A DNA stretch of 64,000 nucleotides, taken from the NCBI RefSeq assembly GCF_009469765.1, contig NZ_SSSQ01000006.1, positions 173,264 through 237,263 of the forward strand. The letters are read 5' to 3'. A model generated the notes under the pieces. The model ran no database searches. It was not told where the DNA came from and saw only the letters and a list, made by a program, of their open reading frames with translations. The position numbers and the translations under genes were made by a program. Positions 28,848 to 37,683 of this stretch are shown piece by piece (position 1 is the stretch's first letter; each line of letters starts with the position of its first letter). The stretch comes from Dechloromonas hortensis. Its GTDB lineage: Bacteria > Pseudomonadota > Gammaproteobacteria > Burkholderiales > Rhodocyclaceae.

Positions 28848-28853
28848 TATAAT
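28848..28853 (+). promoter_or_regulatory. -10 element (TATAAT) before the DUF5710-like gene
   Basis: A perfect TATAAT lies about 100 bases before the ATG at 28952, in a short AT-rich stretch (TTTTACTATAATT) between GC-rich sequence. No clear -35 box was found at the usual distance. Confidence 0.4.
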
Positions 28854-28951
28854 TCGCGCCCTTCTTTGCCAGGCCTTCCCCAAGAACCGGAAGCTGGCCA
28901 ATCAGGGACGACGGCATTGCAGACACGACAGATGACTCATGGGGGAACGAA

Positions 28952-29257
28952 ATGCGGATGAATCTGAAGGTTCCCTTCGCCGAAAAGGACCAGGTGAAAA
29001 AGCTTGGCGCCCGGTGGGATGCCGCGCTCAAGGTCTGGTACGTCGCCGGCGAGGCTGACATGAGCCCGTTCGCCAAATGGTCGCCCAGCCCGCATGACGG
29101 TGCCGCCCCGGCCAAAGAAGGCGGTGCCAGGAAACAGTTGGCCAGCGGCAAGGTCTTCGTCGGCAGCGCTTTCGTCGTGCAGGAACGGCTGTGCGACTGT
29201 TTGCCCTGGGACGTCTGTGCCAAATGCGAGCCGACGTCGCTGAGAAACACCCATTGA
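28952..29257 (+). CDS. DUF5710-like small protein
   Basis: A 101-residue soluble protein. The first 45 residues (LKVPFAEKDQVKKLGARWDA then LKVWYVAGEADMSPFAKW) fit the DUF5710 pattern, a short module often fused to DNA-processing proteins such as plasmid primases. The C-terminal part holds three Cys in CDCLPWDVCAKC (two CxxC-like pairs), suggesting a metal site. The start is one of two nearby ATGs (28952, 28958), with GGGGGAACGAA upstream. The next gene begins 5 bases after the stop. Function is unknown. Confidence 0.7.
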   Translation: MRMNLKVPFAEKDQVKKLGARWDAALKVWYVAGEADMSPFAKWSPSPHDGAAPAKEGGARKQLASGKVFVGSAFVVQERLCDCLPWDVCAKCEPTSLRNTH

Positions 29258-29262
29258 GCATC

Positions 29263-30213
29263 ATGGCAAGAAAACTTAGAAAACCGCAGGAACAACTGGC
29301 TTTTCCCGAACTTGAACTGCCCGCCGGTGCGCCACTCCCGATGGCCGGGATGATTGGGCCGTTCGTCGGCGAAGCGCAAGCTCCCTTGGCAGCCGACCTC
29401 GATGACAATGCGGCCGACGCCCAAAAGGCGCCGCGCCGGCGGAGCGTCAAGCCGAAAATGGTCCTCGTCACCGAGTCGCTGGCCGAGTCGGCCGAACAGG
29501 GCAGGCCTGAGCCAGCGCCAATTCGGCAAGCCGATTTGCCGGTCGACCAGCCCGAGCCCCCCGTCAGCCAGCCCGAGGGGCTCCCGAGTTCGCCAGCTCG
29601 GGAAGCCGTCGCGGCAAACGAACAATTCCTTGCCCCACCGTCGCCCGTTGCCGCCCTAACGGCTAATACCGTCGCCCAGGCACCACTGGTCGTAAGGAGC
29701 CCATCGACCGGCGAACATCGGCTCAAAAACTGGGCGCACGTGGCCACAATTGCGACGTCGGTGGTCATCGTCGCCGCGCTCTTCATCGGCTCCCGTCAAT
29801 TCATCGAGACCGAGAAGAACCAGCGCGAACTGCTCGTTGCCCAGAAAGCCTCGCTAATTCAGGAGCGGCATGTGCAGGCGGCCGAACTCAACGCCCGCGC
29901 CGTCGAACTGTTTCTGCGTTACAACGACCTGATGCAGCAACTCAACGGGCCGGTCCCGAAGAATGCAAAGAAGGAAAACCGCTACTGGAAAGAGAATCTG
30001 GCGGTCAATCTGCTCGAATCGCTGTTCAACCTGACCCGTGGCAACCGGGAGTGGGAAACCACCATCGCCTGGGCGCTGGAAAAGCACCTGCGCTTTATCC
30101 GGGAGCAACGGCTGGCCTGCACCGCCTATTCGCCCGAATTTGTCCGCTATCTTGAGAAGATCGCCGGCGCCCGAGCTGTTGCGCTGTGCAGGGATTTGGC
30201 GAATTCGGACTAG
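29263..30213 (+). CDS. hypothetical single-pass membrane protein with coiled-coil tail
   Basis: Unrecognised, 316 residues. The N-terminal 150 residues are Pro/Glu/Ala-rich and look disordered. One membrane helix lies near 158-178 (HVATIATSVVIVAALFIGS), followed by a charged helical segment (ETEKNQRELLVAQKASLIQE) that may form a coiled coil, and a helical C-terminal domain with two Cys. The start at MARKLRKPQEQLAF is chosen because the upstream reading opens inside the preceding gene. It begins 5 bases after the DUF5710-like gene, so they form a pair, and a terminator follows immediately. Confidence 0.65.
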   Translation: MARKLRKPQEQLAFPELELPAGAPLPMAGMIGPFVGEAQAPLAADLDDNAADAQKAPRRRSVKPKMVLVTESLAESAEQGRPEPAPIRQADLPVDQPEPPVSQPEGLPSSPAREAVAANEQFLAPPSPVAALTANTVAQAPLVVRSPSTGEHRLKNWAHVATIATSVVIVAALFIGSRQFIETEKNQRELLVAQKASLIQERHVQAAELNARAVELFLRYNDLMQQLNGPVPKNAKKENRYWKENLAVNLLESLFNLTRGNREWETTIAWALEKHLRFIREQRLACTAYSPEFVRYLEKIAGARAVALCRDLANSD

Positions 30214-30220
30214 CTGAGTA

Positions 30221-30240
30221 CGGGGCACGGCCCCGTTTTC
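30221..30240 (+). terminator. rho-independent terminator
   Basis: CGGGGC and GCCCCG pair around ACG, followed by TTTTC, starting eight bases after the stop of the membrane-protein gene. Stem and T-run fit an intrinsic terminator. Confidence 0.7.
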
Positions 30241-30355
30241 GATTTCCTTGGTGGCTTTTCGGCGGCAGGCCCGGTGAAATACGCTCTGTCGCCTGTTTTT
30301 TCACGCTTGACCCAACCCCAATCGATCGATGGCGCAGCCTGATATTGCGTTGGTT

Positions 30356-32818
30356 TCATGAACTTACCCTGTTTCGTCCGTCTTTCTTCGAGCAATACAG
30401 GGCGGCATCGGCCCGGCGCACAGTTTCATCCTCATTGGCGTCCTCGGCCCGGGAAAGACCAACGCCGATGCTGACGGTCACCCGTCCGACCACCGGGAAA
30501 TTCTCTGCCTGGATCGCCTTGCGGACTTTCTCGGCGCTAACCATCGCACCTTCGATTTCAGTGTCCGGCATTAGCGCGATAAACTCTTCGCCACCGAAAC
30601 GGGCAACGAAGTCGGTGACACGAAGCGTTCCCGCCAGCGTCGCCGAAAAATGCTCAAGGACATGGTCGCCGGTCTCATGACCGTAGGTGTCGTTGATCGA
30701 TTTGAAATGGTCGATATCCATCATCAGTACGCAATAAGGGCTGCCGGTGCGCTTCAGGCGCAGGAATTCCTGGCGCAGTCGCTCGTTCGCGGCCAATCGG
30801 TTCGGCAGTTTGGTCAATACATCCTGATGGGCAAGTCGCTGCAGTTCGTGGTTGGCCCGCATCAGCGCTTCCGTCCGTTCCGCCACCTGTTGTTCGAGAT
30901 GCTGCCGATAGAGTTTGCGTGCTTCGTCCAGCGCTGTCTCGGTTTCTTTCCGGGATTGAATGTCCTCAAGCACCGAGACGAAATAATCGGGCTCGCCTTC
31001 CGGCGTTCTGACCAGTGCGACAGTCAGGTTGACCCAGGTCAGGCTGCCATCCCGCCGAACATAGCGCTTCTCCATGCTGTAGCTGGGAATGCTCCCCAGC
31101 AGCAATTGTTGGAGATAGTCGAGGTCCGTATGCAGGTCGGGCGGATAAGTGACCTCCTGAAAAGTCAGGCCAAGCAGGATTTCACGCGAATAACCGAGAA
31201 TTTCGCAAATTTTGTCATTGACGTGCAGCCATTTTCCTTCGAGCGAAACGTGCGCCATACCCACCGCGGCCTGGTCGAAAGTTGCCCGGAAGCGGATCTC
31301 GCTATTGTGTAATGCCTTCTCGGCTTCAATGCGCTCGGTAATGTCCTGCACGGTTCCCCGCAACGCGACGACCTCGCCCTCGGGGTCGCGAATGGCCTCG
31401 CATTTGGCATGAATCCAGATGTGTGAACCGTCGTTACGATAGGCTTGCAATTTGAGGTCGTACCCAATGCCCGTTTTGAGTGCCTCTTGCGCCGCGGCAT
31501 TGACGCGTTCCCAGGACTCGATGGAGAGGAGGGTGCCACGCTGCTCGGGGAAAGGGGGGACGTCGCGCCCATAGATATGGCGGATCTCCTCGGAAACAAT
31601 AACTTCGCCCGACTTGGCATTCCACTGCCAGATGCCGAACTTGCCCAGCCGGTGCGCCTCAAGCAGTTCCTTTTCCCTGACCAAAAGTGATTGATAGGTA
31701 GCTTGGAGATTGAGCGTACGCTGTTCCAGTAAATTTTCGGCTTCGCTCATCGCATCAAGCACTTCGGCGGCCTCCTTGATGTGCACCGCGGGCGCCGGCA
31801 ATGGCCCGCCTGCACCCAGCGCCCGGGCCGGGGCTTGCAAGGCGCGGACCGAGACCGCAATCCGGTTGCCAATCAACCAGGCCAGCCCGGCCCCGAAACC
31901 AAATAGGGCAATCATGCCCAAGGCGATGATCACAAGTTTGTGCTGTAGATTCGCCTCAAGGGCCTGGCGAGGAATGCCGATCCCGACCGTCCAGCCAGTG
32001 ACGGTGGAGCGACTGAAGACGGAGAAGACGGGAATTCCTTCCCGGGTGATCGTCTCCATGGCCCCTTCCTGGGATTTCTGGAAGCGCTGGATAAATTCCG
32101 CCGTGCCTTTTTGCCCGACAAACTGATCGGCGTTGTGCGTTCGGGAAACGATCGTCCCCGTCGTATCGAAAATGGCAGCAACCCAATCCCTAGGTAGCCG
32201 CTGGGCCAGCAATATGCCGCTGAAGTCCTTGGGTTCGATACCGATGCTGAGCACGTAGCTCACTTTCCCATCGCTCAGTACCGGAACATCAATGCTCATG
32301 ATCGGCTGTTGGGTCAGCCCTCCAATGAACAAGTCTGAAATTACCGGATTTCCCGTTTCAAATACGCGGCGGGCGACGGCGGGGTTGCCGTGCCTGGGCA
32401 AGGCTTGCCCGAACGGTTTGAGGGTGTTGGCGACCTGCTGCCCGGATTGATCGGTCAAGACAGCGTTGCTCCCTGCCTTGGTCGTTGCCAGCAAGGCCGT
32501 CGCTCGCTGGTGGAAATCGGCAAGGTTGCGTTTGGACAAGGAGCCGGCAGTGGCCAAGGACTGGGCGGCGACCTGTGCTTTGAGCAGATGCGCATCAACC
32601 GCCTGGACCAGGGCACGGGCCGTCTGGATCGTGTCTTTTTCCAGGCGGGCACGCCCCTCCCGGTATTCATGGAAAAACAAAAACACCGCCCCGACAATGC
32701 CGGGGACAAGGCAGGCGATCACAAGCCATGCCAACAAGGTCTGAACCGTCCAACGGGGGATCGGGCAATTGGGGCCGTCGGATTGCCTGGCTGCAGTTAT
32801 TTCTGTTTTTATCGCCAT
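30356..32818 (-). CDS. Cache-PAS-PAS diguanylate cyclase
   Basis: An 820-residue inner-membrane c-di-GMP synthase. Membrane helix 1 lies near 30-55 (LVIACLVPGIVGAVFLFFHE). A periplasmic Cache sensor domain follows to about 285, then helix 2 near 290-312 (VIIALGMIALFGFGAGLAWL). Two PAS/PAC units run from about 385 to 640 and a short coiled coil precedes the GGDEF domain (about 655-815). The catalytic motif is RFGGEEFIALMP near 739, an active GGEEF form, after MMDIDHFKSINDTYGHETGD. No upstream inhibitory RxxD is obvious. It is transcribed alone on the minus strand; the ligand is unknown. Confidence 0.93.
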   Translation of the reverse strand: MAIKTEITAARQSDGPNCPIPRWTVQTLLAWLVIACLVPGIVGAVFLFFHEYREGRARLEKDTIQTARALVQAVDAHLLKAQVAAQSLATAGSLSKRNLADFHQRATALLATTKAGSNAVLTDQSGQQVANTLKPFGQALPRHGNPAVARRVFETGNPVISDLFIGGLTQQPIMSIDVPVLSDGKVSYVLSIGIEPKDFSGILLAQRLPRDWVAAIFDTTGTIVSRTHNADQFVGQKGTAEFIQRFQKSQEGAMETITREGIPVFSVFSRSTVTGWTVGIGIPRQALEANLQHKLVIIALGMIALFGFGAGLAWLIGNRIAVSVRALQAPARALGAGGPLPAPAVHIKEAAEVLDAMSEAENLLEQRTLNLQATYQSLLVREKELLEAHRLGKFGIWQWNAKSGEVIVSEEIRHIYGRDVPPFPEQRGTLLSIESWERVNAAAQEALKTGIGYDLKLQAYRNDGSHIWIHAKCEAIRDPEGEVVALRGTVQDITERIEAEKALHNSEIRFRATFDQAAVGMAHVSLEGKWLHVNDKICEILGYSREILLGLTFQEVTYPPDLHTDLDYLQQLLLGSIPSYSMEKRYVRRDGSLTWVNLTVALVRTPEGEPDYFVSVLEDIQSRKETETALDEARKLYRQHLEQQVAERTEALMRANHELQRLAHQDVLTKLPNRLAANERLRQEFLRLKRTGSPYCVLMMDIDHFKSINDTYGHETGDHVLEHFSATLAGTLRVTDFVARFGGEEFIALMPDTEIEGAMVSAEKVRKAIQAENFPVVGRVTVSIGVGLSRAEDANEDETVRRADAALYCSKKDGRNRVSS

Positions 32819-32988
32819 CGGGCGGCTGGAGCTATTACAAAGGTAAAGGGCGAACTATATCAGTTGGTAATTATGCATTACTACCCACACCTAAGCTCTT
32901 GTCCTGACATCTGCTTGATTTGGCAATTGTCAGGCCGCCAAGCGTATGCAATCGCCGTTTAATTGCCTTGAAATTTGGGACAAACTGC

Positions 32989-33267
32989 TCAATTGTTTTT
33001 CAGTTGATCGTTGGCCGTTGGCCAGGCTTTCCGGGCCAGATCATTGAGCCTGGCCAGCGGCGGTAATCGATCGCCGAGCGCTTGGGGCAGGTTGGCCATC
33101 CCGTTCTCCCAAGCCGACACTTGCCCGGGAGAACCTGCCTGATGATCGGCCAAGGCACGGATCAATGTACCGAAGGCGGATTCTATCGCTTCAAAATCAA
33201 CACTTTCCAAACGAAACTTGATGTCAATAGTCGCGTTGCTTTCGGAGTTGCTGCCGTCACTCGACAT
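32989..33267 (-). CDS. hypothetical protein, 92 residues
   Basis: Unrecognised acidic soluble protein (MSSDGSNSESNATIDIKFRL, followed by ESVDFEAIESAFGTLIRALA). It starts eight bases after the ferredoxin-NADP reductase stop on the same strand, and GGCAAG precedes the ATG as a weak ribosome binding site, so it is probably the last gene of that operon. No signal peptide, membrane helix or Cys. The N-terminal beta-strand-like segment followed by helices does not suggest a known fold. Confidence 0.55.
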   Translation of the reverse strand: MSSDGSNSESNATIDIKFRLESVDFEAIESAFGTLIRALADHQAGSPGQVSAWENGMANLPQALGDRLPPLARLNDLARKAWPTANDQLKNN

Positions 33268-33275
33268 CTTGCCGA

Positions 33276-34052
33276 TTATTGCTCGACAAAGGCCCGTTCA
33301 ATCACGTAATCGCCCATTTCGCCGATGCGGTGCGAGATCTCGAAGCCAAAGCCATCCAGCATCGACGATATTTCCTTCAGCATGGCCGGGCTGCCGCAGA
33401 TCATGCCGCGGTCGGTCGCCGGATCGAGCGGTTCGATGCCGAGATCGGAAAAAAGCTTGCCGGACATGATCAGGTCGGTCTGCCGGCCTTCATTGCGGAA
33501 AGGCTCGCGCGTCACGGTCGGGTAATAAATCAGCTGTTCGCGGATCATCTCGCCCAGATACTCGTGGTCTCGGAGGTCTTCCTCGATGTAGTCGTGGTAG
33601 GCCAGCTCGTTGGTCCAGCGCACGCCATGAATCAGGATGATTTTCTCGAAGCGTTCGTAGGTTTCCGGTTCGTGGATCAGGCTCATGAATGGCGCCAGGC
33701 CGGTGCCGGTGGCAAACATGAACAGCCGCTTGCCAGGCTTGAGGTCGCGGAGAACCAGCGTTCCGGTTGGCTTGCGGCTGATCAGCACCGGATCGCCGAC
33801 CTTCAAGTGTTGCAGGCGCGAGGTCAGCGGGCCGTTTTCGACCTTGATGCTGAAGAATTCGAGATGCTCCTCGTGGCTGGCGCTGGCGATGCTGTAGGCG
33901 CGAGTCAGCGGGCGACCGTCGACCTCCAGGCCAATCATCACGAACTGGCCGCTGGTGAAGCGCAGGCTGGTGCCGCGCGTGCAACGGAAGCTGAACAGGG
34001 TGTCGTTCCAGTGATGAACGGACAAAACGGTTTCGGTGGAATAGGCGCTCAT
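33276..34052 (-). CDS. fpr: ferredoxin-NADP reductase
   Basis: A flavoprotein that moves electrons between NADPH and ferredoxin or flavodoxin in the cytosol. 258 residues from the ATG at 34052. Seen: FAD-binding RAYSIASASHEEHLEF, the phosphate loop, the NADP-binding block MFATGTGLAPFMSLIHEPE and the aromatic/acidic C-terminal tail GDYVIERAFVEQ. The longer opening to 34112 is not used because the FAD domain starts at MSAYSTETVL. It lies 31 bases after the KdpE-like regulator gene, so the operon order is kdpD-like, kdpE-like, fpr, small gene. Confidence 0.93.
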   Translation of the reverse strand: MSAYSTETVLSVHHWNDTLFSFRCTRGTSLRFTSGQFVMIGLEVDGRPLTRAYSIASASHEEHLEFFSIKVENGPLTSRLQHLKVGDPVLISRKPTGTLVLRDLKPGKRLFMFATGTGLAPFMSLIHEPETYERFEKIILIHGVRWTNELAYHDYIEEDLRDHEYLGEMIREQLIYYPTVTREPFRNEGRQTDLIMSGKLFSDLGIEPLDPATDRGMICGSPAMLKEISSMLDGFGFEISHRIGEMGDYVIERAFVEQ

Positions 34053-34083
34053 AGGGATATCTAAAGGGATGAGGAAAAAATGA

Positions 34084-34770
34084 TCAGGGTTGAAAACGAT
34101 AGCCCACACCAATCTCGGTGAGGATGTGGCGGGGCTGAGCCGGGTTGTCTTCGATCTTCTGGCGCAGGTGGCCGACGTAGACCCGCAGGTACTGATGGTT
34201 TTCGACCGCCTGGCCGCCCCATACCTGGCTCAGCAGGTGGCGATGGGTCAGGACCCGGCCCGGATTGGCGGCCAGGAAGGCGAGAAGACGATATTCGATC
34301 TGGGTCAGGTGAATGGCGACGCCGGCGCGGGTAACCACGCGATTGACGCAGTCGATCAAGTAGTCACCAAAGAGCAGCGTGGGAAGTGATGCCTGTTGGT
34401 CGGGTTGCCGCCGCCGCAACAGGGCACGTACGCGGGCGAGCAGTTCGGCAATGCCAAAGGGCTTGGTCAGGTAGTCATCGGCACCAGCATCGAGGGCATC
34501 AACCTTGCTACTTTCTTCGCTGCGGGCGGAAAGGATCAGGATTGGCGTGGTGGACCAGGCGCGGTAGTCGCGGATGAAATCGACGCCATCACGGTCCGGC
34601 AAGCCGAGGTCGAGGATGAGCAGGTCAGGCTGGCGGGCAGCCGCCTGGACGGCCGCATGGCTGGCGGTGCCCGCTTCGCAAACATTGAATCCTTCGCACT
34701 GGAGGGCCATGGCGACGGCTTCGCGAATTTGCTGCTCGTCTTCGACGATCAGGATGGTTTCCATGTCCAT
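34084..34770 (-). CDS. KdpE-like OmpR-family response regulator
   Basis: A 228-residue DNA-binding response regulator. The receiver domain has the acidic pair VEDEQQ, the phospho-acceptor Asp in LLILDLGLPDRDG and the conserved Lys in YLTKPFGIAELLARV. The winged helix-turn-helix ends in the OmpR-type ILTEIGVGYRFQP. The best family match by eye is KdpE. TGATG overlap with the sensor kinase stop shows translational coupling. No kdpFABC genes are in the window, so the target may be different; the linked fpr gene is one candidate. Confidence 0.88.
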   Translation of the reverse strand: MDMETILIVEDEQQIREAVAMALQCEGFNVCEAGTASHAAVQAAARQPDLLILDLGLPDRDGVDFIRDYRAWSTTPILILSARSEESSKVDALDAGADDYLTKPFGIAELLARVRALLRRRQPDQQASLPTLLFGDYLIDCVNRVVTRAGVAIHLTQIEYRLLAFLAANPGRVLTHRHLLSQVWGGQAVENHQYLRVYVGHLRQKIEDNPAQPRHILTEIGVGYRFQP

Positions 34771-36257
34771 CAGGCTGGCCCATCCATTTCTTCAAAACAA
34801 GGAGGATTCCCAAGGGGCAGCCGAACCCGGAAACAGCTGCCGCAGCCATCACGATTCCGGGCCGTGATCGTTCCGCCGTGCGCTTCGACGATGGTCTTGG
34901 CGATCGAGAGCCCGAGACCGACCCCGGGAATTTCCGATTCCGTTTTACCGCGCTGGAACAGTTCGAACAGCGTTTCGGTGTTGTCCGACGCGATGCCCGT
35001 TCCCGAGTCGCAGATGGCGATTTCCATTTCCGCATCGACGCGCTTGACCAGCATTTCAACAGGTGTATCCGCCGGCGAGTATTTGATCGCGTTCTCCACG
35101 AGGTTCCACAACACGCGTTCGATCAGCACGGCATCGATATTGATGGGCGGCAGATCCCTGGCCAGATCGACCGTCACCGTTCGGTTTTTCCATTGCGTAG
35201 CGACCTGCTGCAAGGTCGCGCCAATCACCTCTTCAACCGGCTGCCAGGCCTGGTTGAGTTTAAACTTGCCGGCGCTGAGTTTTGCCATCTCGAGTAGGTT
35301 GGTCATCTGCTGGCTGATCGAAACGGCTTGGTTACGGATCGCTTCCAGCATTTGCTGCTGCTTGTCGGCCGGCACTTTCCCCATGGCGATCGTTTCCGCC
35401 ATCCCGACCAGGGCGGTGAGCGGCGTCCGCAAATCGTGCGACAACGCCGAGAGTATGGAACTGCGCAAGGCCTCTGCTGCATGCTTGATCTCGGTTTGAC
35501 GAGCTTTCTCGGCAAAATACGAACGCTCCAGCGCGACGGCAACGATCGAGGCCACGGTTTCAATGTGCTCGACCGCATCCTGCGACCCCAGGGTGGAAGA
35601 CTCGACTTCGAAACCCAGCACCCCTTGACTGCTACTGGCAGCGGCCAGCGGAATCAGGGCATAGAACCTGCCCTGACTGGTCGGGCGGGACAGAAGCTCA
35701 TGCTGTTCGATGCATTGCTTGAGCAGGGCCGGGGAGGCAGGCCCGGATGCGGACTCGAAGTCGCCCGGGAAATAGACGCGGACCTGACACGCCCCAAATG
35801 AGGCGGCCAGGAATCCGGTCGTCAGTTCGATGACCGCGTCCGGGCTTGTCGCTCCGGCCAACTCCTGGGTCAGTTCGTACAGTTTCGTGCTTTCGACCGA
35901 CTTGCGGCTGGCAAAGTCGGCATGCTGCTTTAGCCTGGAAGTCAGATGACTGACGACGAGCGCGACAACGAGCATGATGATGGCGGCCAGCAGGTACTGT
36001 CCTTCGGTAATGGCCAGGGAAAAATGCGGCGGCACAAAGAAGTAGGCGTAGCACAGGGAAGCCAGTAATGCCGTCACCACGGCCGGGCCGCGCCCGAAAC
36101 TGACCGCCATCACGACCACCGCCAAGACGTAGAGCAGCGCCACATTCGAAAGATCGACCAGATTGCGCAGTGGACTGATCAACAGGCTACCGAGACACGT
36201 TCCCAAGACGCCCCAGAAGTAACCAATTGCCTGGCTGGATTGCTGCAAAAATCTCAT
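34770..36257 (-). CDS. KdpD-like histidine kinase lacking the N-terminal KdpD/Usp sensor
   Basis: A 495-residue sensor kinase corresponding to the C-terminal half of KdpD. It begins with DUF4118-type membrane helices (about residues 12-110: YFWGVLGTCLGSLLISPL, VALLYVLAVVVMAVSF, LLAAIIMLVVALVV). A GAF domain follows (about 135-270), then HisKA with LSALSHDLRTPLTALVGMAE and the ATPase boxes NLVENAIKYSP and GVGLGLSIAKTIVEAHGG. The approximately 400-residue KdpD and universal-stress domains that sense K+ in E. coli are missing, and upstream sequence does not encode them. Signal and target are therefore unknown. The start at MRFLQQSSQ is preferred over the opening at 36350. Confidence 0.88.
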   Translation of the reverse strand: MRFLQQSSQAIGYFWGVLGTCLGSLLISPLRNLVDLSNVALLYVLAVVVMAVSFGRGPAVVTALLASLCYAYFFVPPHFSLAITEGQYLLAAIIMLVVALVVSHLTSRLKQHADFASRKSVESTKLYELTQELAGATSPDAVIELTTGFLAASFGACQVRVYFPGDFESASGPASPALLKQCIEQHELLSRPTSQGRFYALIPLAAASSSQGVLGFEVESSTLGSQDAVEHIETVASIVAVALERSYFAEKARQTEIKHAAEALRSSILSALSHDLRTPLTALVGMAETIAMGKVPADKQQQMLEAIRNQAVSISQQMTNLLEMAKLSAGKFKLNQAWQPVEEVIGATLQQVATQWKNRTVTVDLARDLPPINIDAVLIERVLWNLVENAIKYSPADTPVEMLVKRVDAEMEIAICDSGTGIASDNTETLFELFQRGKTESEIPGVGLGLSIAKTIVEAHGGTITARNRDGCGSCFRVRLPLGNPPCFEEMDGPA

Positions 36258-36363
36258 AGCCCCGGATGCTATGGAAGCGGGTATAAAAATGCCATCAAAA
36301 GAATGGAACCGCCCGAAAATCCCAATTGGGATAATATCCAACGTCCACAACCGAGGAGCTCAC

Positions 36364-36738
36364 ATGATCGTTCGCAAAATAGCAGTCGCCTGCCTGTGTC
36401 TGGTCGCCTTGCCGGTGTTCGCCGCTTCAGCCTTGCCACCGAAGATGGCAGGCATGCAGCAAACCAAGGATGGCGCCAGCAATAAAGTGGAAGCCGAGCT
36501 GATCCAGATGCAAGGCAGCGAGATGGCCAAGCTGAAGGTAACTTTCAACGACCTGTGTACCCGTTCGGGCGAAACCCTTGCCAACTTCAAGAATGGCGTC
36601 TGGCAGTTTGTCATTCCGGGCAACGCCAAGTGCGAAGAGGTTTCCGTCCAGTTGCGGCAAGTCGATGGCAAGAATCGCCTGGAAGGCGAGTTCAGGTCGG
36701 GCATGAAGGGCGGTACGATCTATTTCGAGTGGAAATAA
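36364..36738 (+). CDS. small periplasmic protein
   Basis: 124 residues. A signal peptide (MIVRKIAVACLCLVALPVFA) with likely cleavage after VFAAS precedes a mature domain of about 100 residues holding two Cys (DLCTRSGETL and NAKCEEVSVQL) that could form a disulfide. The beta-rich pattern (AKLKVTFNDLC, GVWQFVIPGN, GGTIYFEWK) is not recognised as a named family. GAGGAG five bases before the ATG fixes the start, and a clear terminator follows the stop, so it is a single-gene unit divergent from the kinase gene. Confidence 0.75.
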   Translation: MIVRKIAVACLCLVALPVFAASALPPKMAGMQQTKDGASNKVEAELIQMQGSEMAKLKVTFNDLCTRSGETLANFKNGVWQFVIPGNAKCEEVSVQLRQVDGKNRLEGEFRSGMKGGTIYFEWK

Positions 36739-36762
36739 TCCTGCTACCGCAATCCGATCAAA

Positions 36763-36790
36763 CGCCCCTCGTTTCGCTTGGGGCGTTTTT
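36763..36790 (+). terminator. rho-independent terminator
   Basis: CGCCCC and GGGGCG pair around an 11-base loop, followed by a run of five T, 24 bases after the stop of the small periplasmic protein gene. Confidence 0.85.
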
Positions 36791-36901
36791 GTTTCCGGCC
36801 AGCGCCCCCCCTTCCCAGGAAACATCTAATTGTCGAACTGAACGAACCTTGATCGTGTCGAATCGGTGGTAGTAAAAGCAGTGAGTCGATAGGAGAAAGC
36901 C

Positions 36902-37063
36902 GTGCTTCAAACCATACTCGATAACCGCCTTCTTCTTGCTGCTATTGTTTTGCTTTTCTTGCTGGTGGTGCCGGCGCTGATCATGTGTGGTGGCAAACTG
37001 CGCAATTCGGCCCGCCCGGACCGGCGAAAAAGCCGAAGAATCGGTGTCGACCGCAGGGCTTGA
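36902..37063 (+). CDS. small single-pass membrane protein, 53 residues
   Basis: Opens at a GTG with AGGAG six bases upstream. The product has a hydrophobic helix (LLLAAIVLLFLLVVPALIM) followed by CGGKLRNSARPDRRK, a strongly basic tail that would stay in the cytosol by the positive-inside rule. Unrecognised. The GTG start, good ribosome binding site and textbook membrane topology argue that it is real despite its size. Promoter and partner are not evident. Confidence 0.55.
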   Translation: MLQTILDNRLLLAAIVLLFLLVVPALIMCGGKLRNSARPDRRKSRRIGVDRRA

Positions 37064-37173
37064 GCGCATCCCGAGACATGCGCGGAAAGCGTTCTTGCCG
37101 CGAGCCTGATGAAGTTTGCTCAACCATCGACGCTATTACAATAGTTGCCGTTGGCTTTTCGGAAAATACGAAG

Positions 37174-37599
37174 ATGAAACATCCTCCTTTACTGATCCTG
37201 GCTGCCTTGTGCATGGCGCTGGCGTCCTGCGCCAGTTCGCCGCCAGACCCCCAGGCAAGCACCTTGCCGTCTTCGGAAGCCCCCATTTCGCATCGCAATG
37301 GCCAGCTTGATCTCGCCCTGGCCAGTGGTAACTACAGTTGCGAGCTCGGCAAGAGCGTCAACGTCGAGCGCGAGTATCGAGAACAGGTTAATTACCGCAT
37401 CCAGCTTGGTTGGAATGGCCGGAGCTACCATCTAGAGCGCGACAACTCCTTCTCTGGGTTACCTCGCTTCAAGGACAAAGCCGGCAAGATGGTCTGGGTC
37501 GATCTGCCGTGGAAGGGCCTGCTGCTCGATGGCAAGACCAGCAAGCCGTTGGCCAACGATTGCCGTTCGCCAGGTTCGGCCGCTTCACCTACCGCCTGA
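37174..37599 (+). CDS. lipoprotein with MliC-like domain
   Basis: A 141-residue lipoprotein. Signal peptide MKHPPLLILAALCMALASC with lipobox ALASC. The mature domain (YSCELGKSVNVEREYREQV to KPLANDC) has the shape of MliC/PliC lysozyme inhibitors: a first YxC strand, a beta-barrel repeat pattern with SFSGLPRFKDKAGKMVWVDL and a closing Cys. MliC proteins inhibit C-type lysozymes at the cell surface. The match is by pattern only, and the central SG-Y signature is imperfect. Start at the ATG of the signal peptide. No operon partner is clear; another lipoprotein gene follows after 84 bases. Confidence 0.65.
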   Translation: MKHPPLLILAALCMALASCASSPPDPQASTLPSSEAPISHRNGQLDLALASGNYSCELGKSVNVEREYREQVNYRIQLGWNGRSYHLERDNSFSGLPRFKDKAGKMVWVDLPWKGLLLDGKTSKPLANDCRSPGSAASPTA

Positions 37600-37683
37600 T
37601 GGCGTCGGCCGACGGTAAAATTGGCTTGCATGCAATGGATGCAAATGCTCTAGCTTTATCGCTTTCGGGAGGCAAGGATCGCC

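Noticed and set aside
34770..36257. Possibility of a full kdp potassium operon
   Set aside because: No KdpFABC-like reading frames are found in the window.
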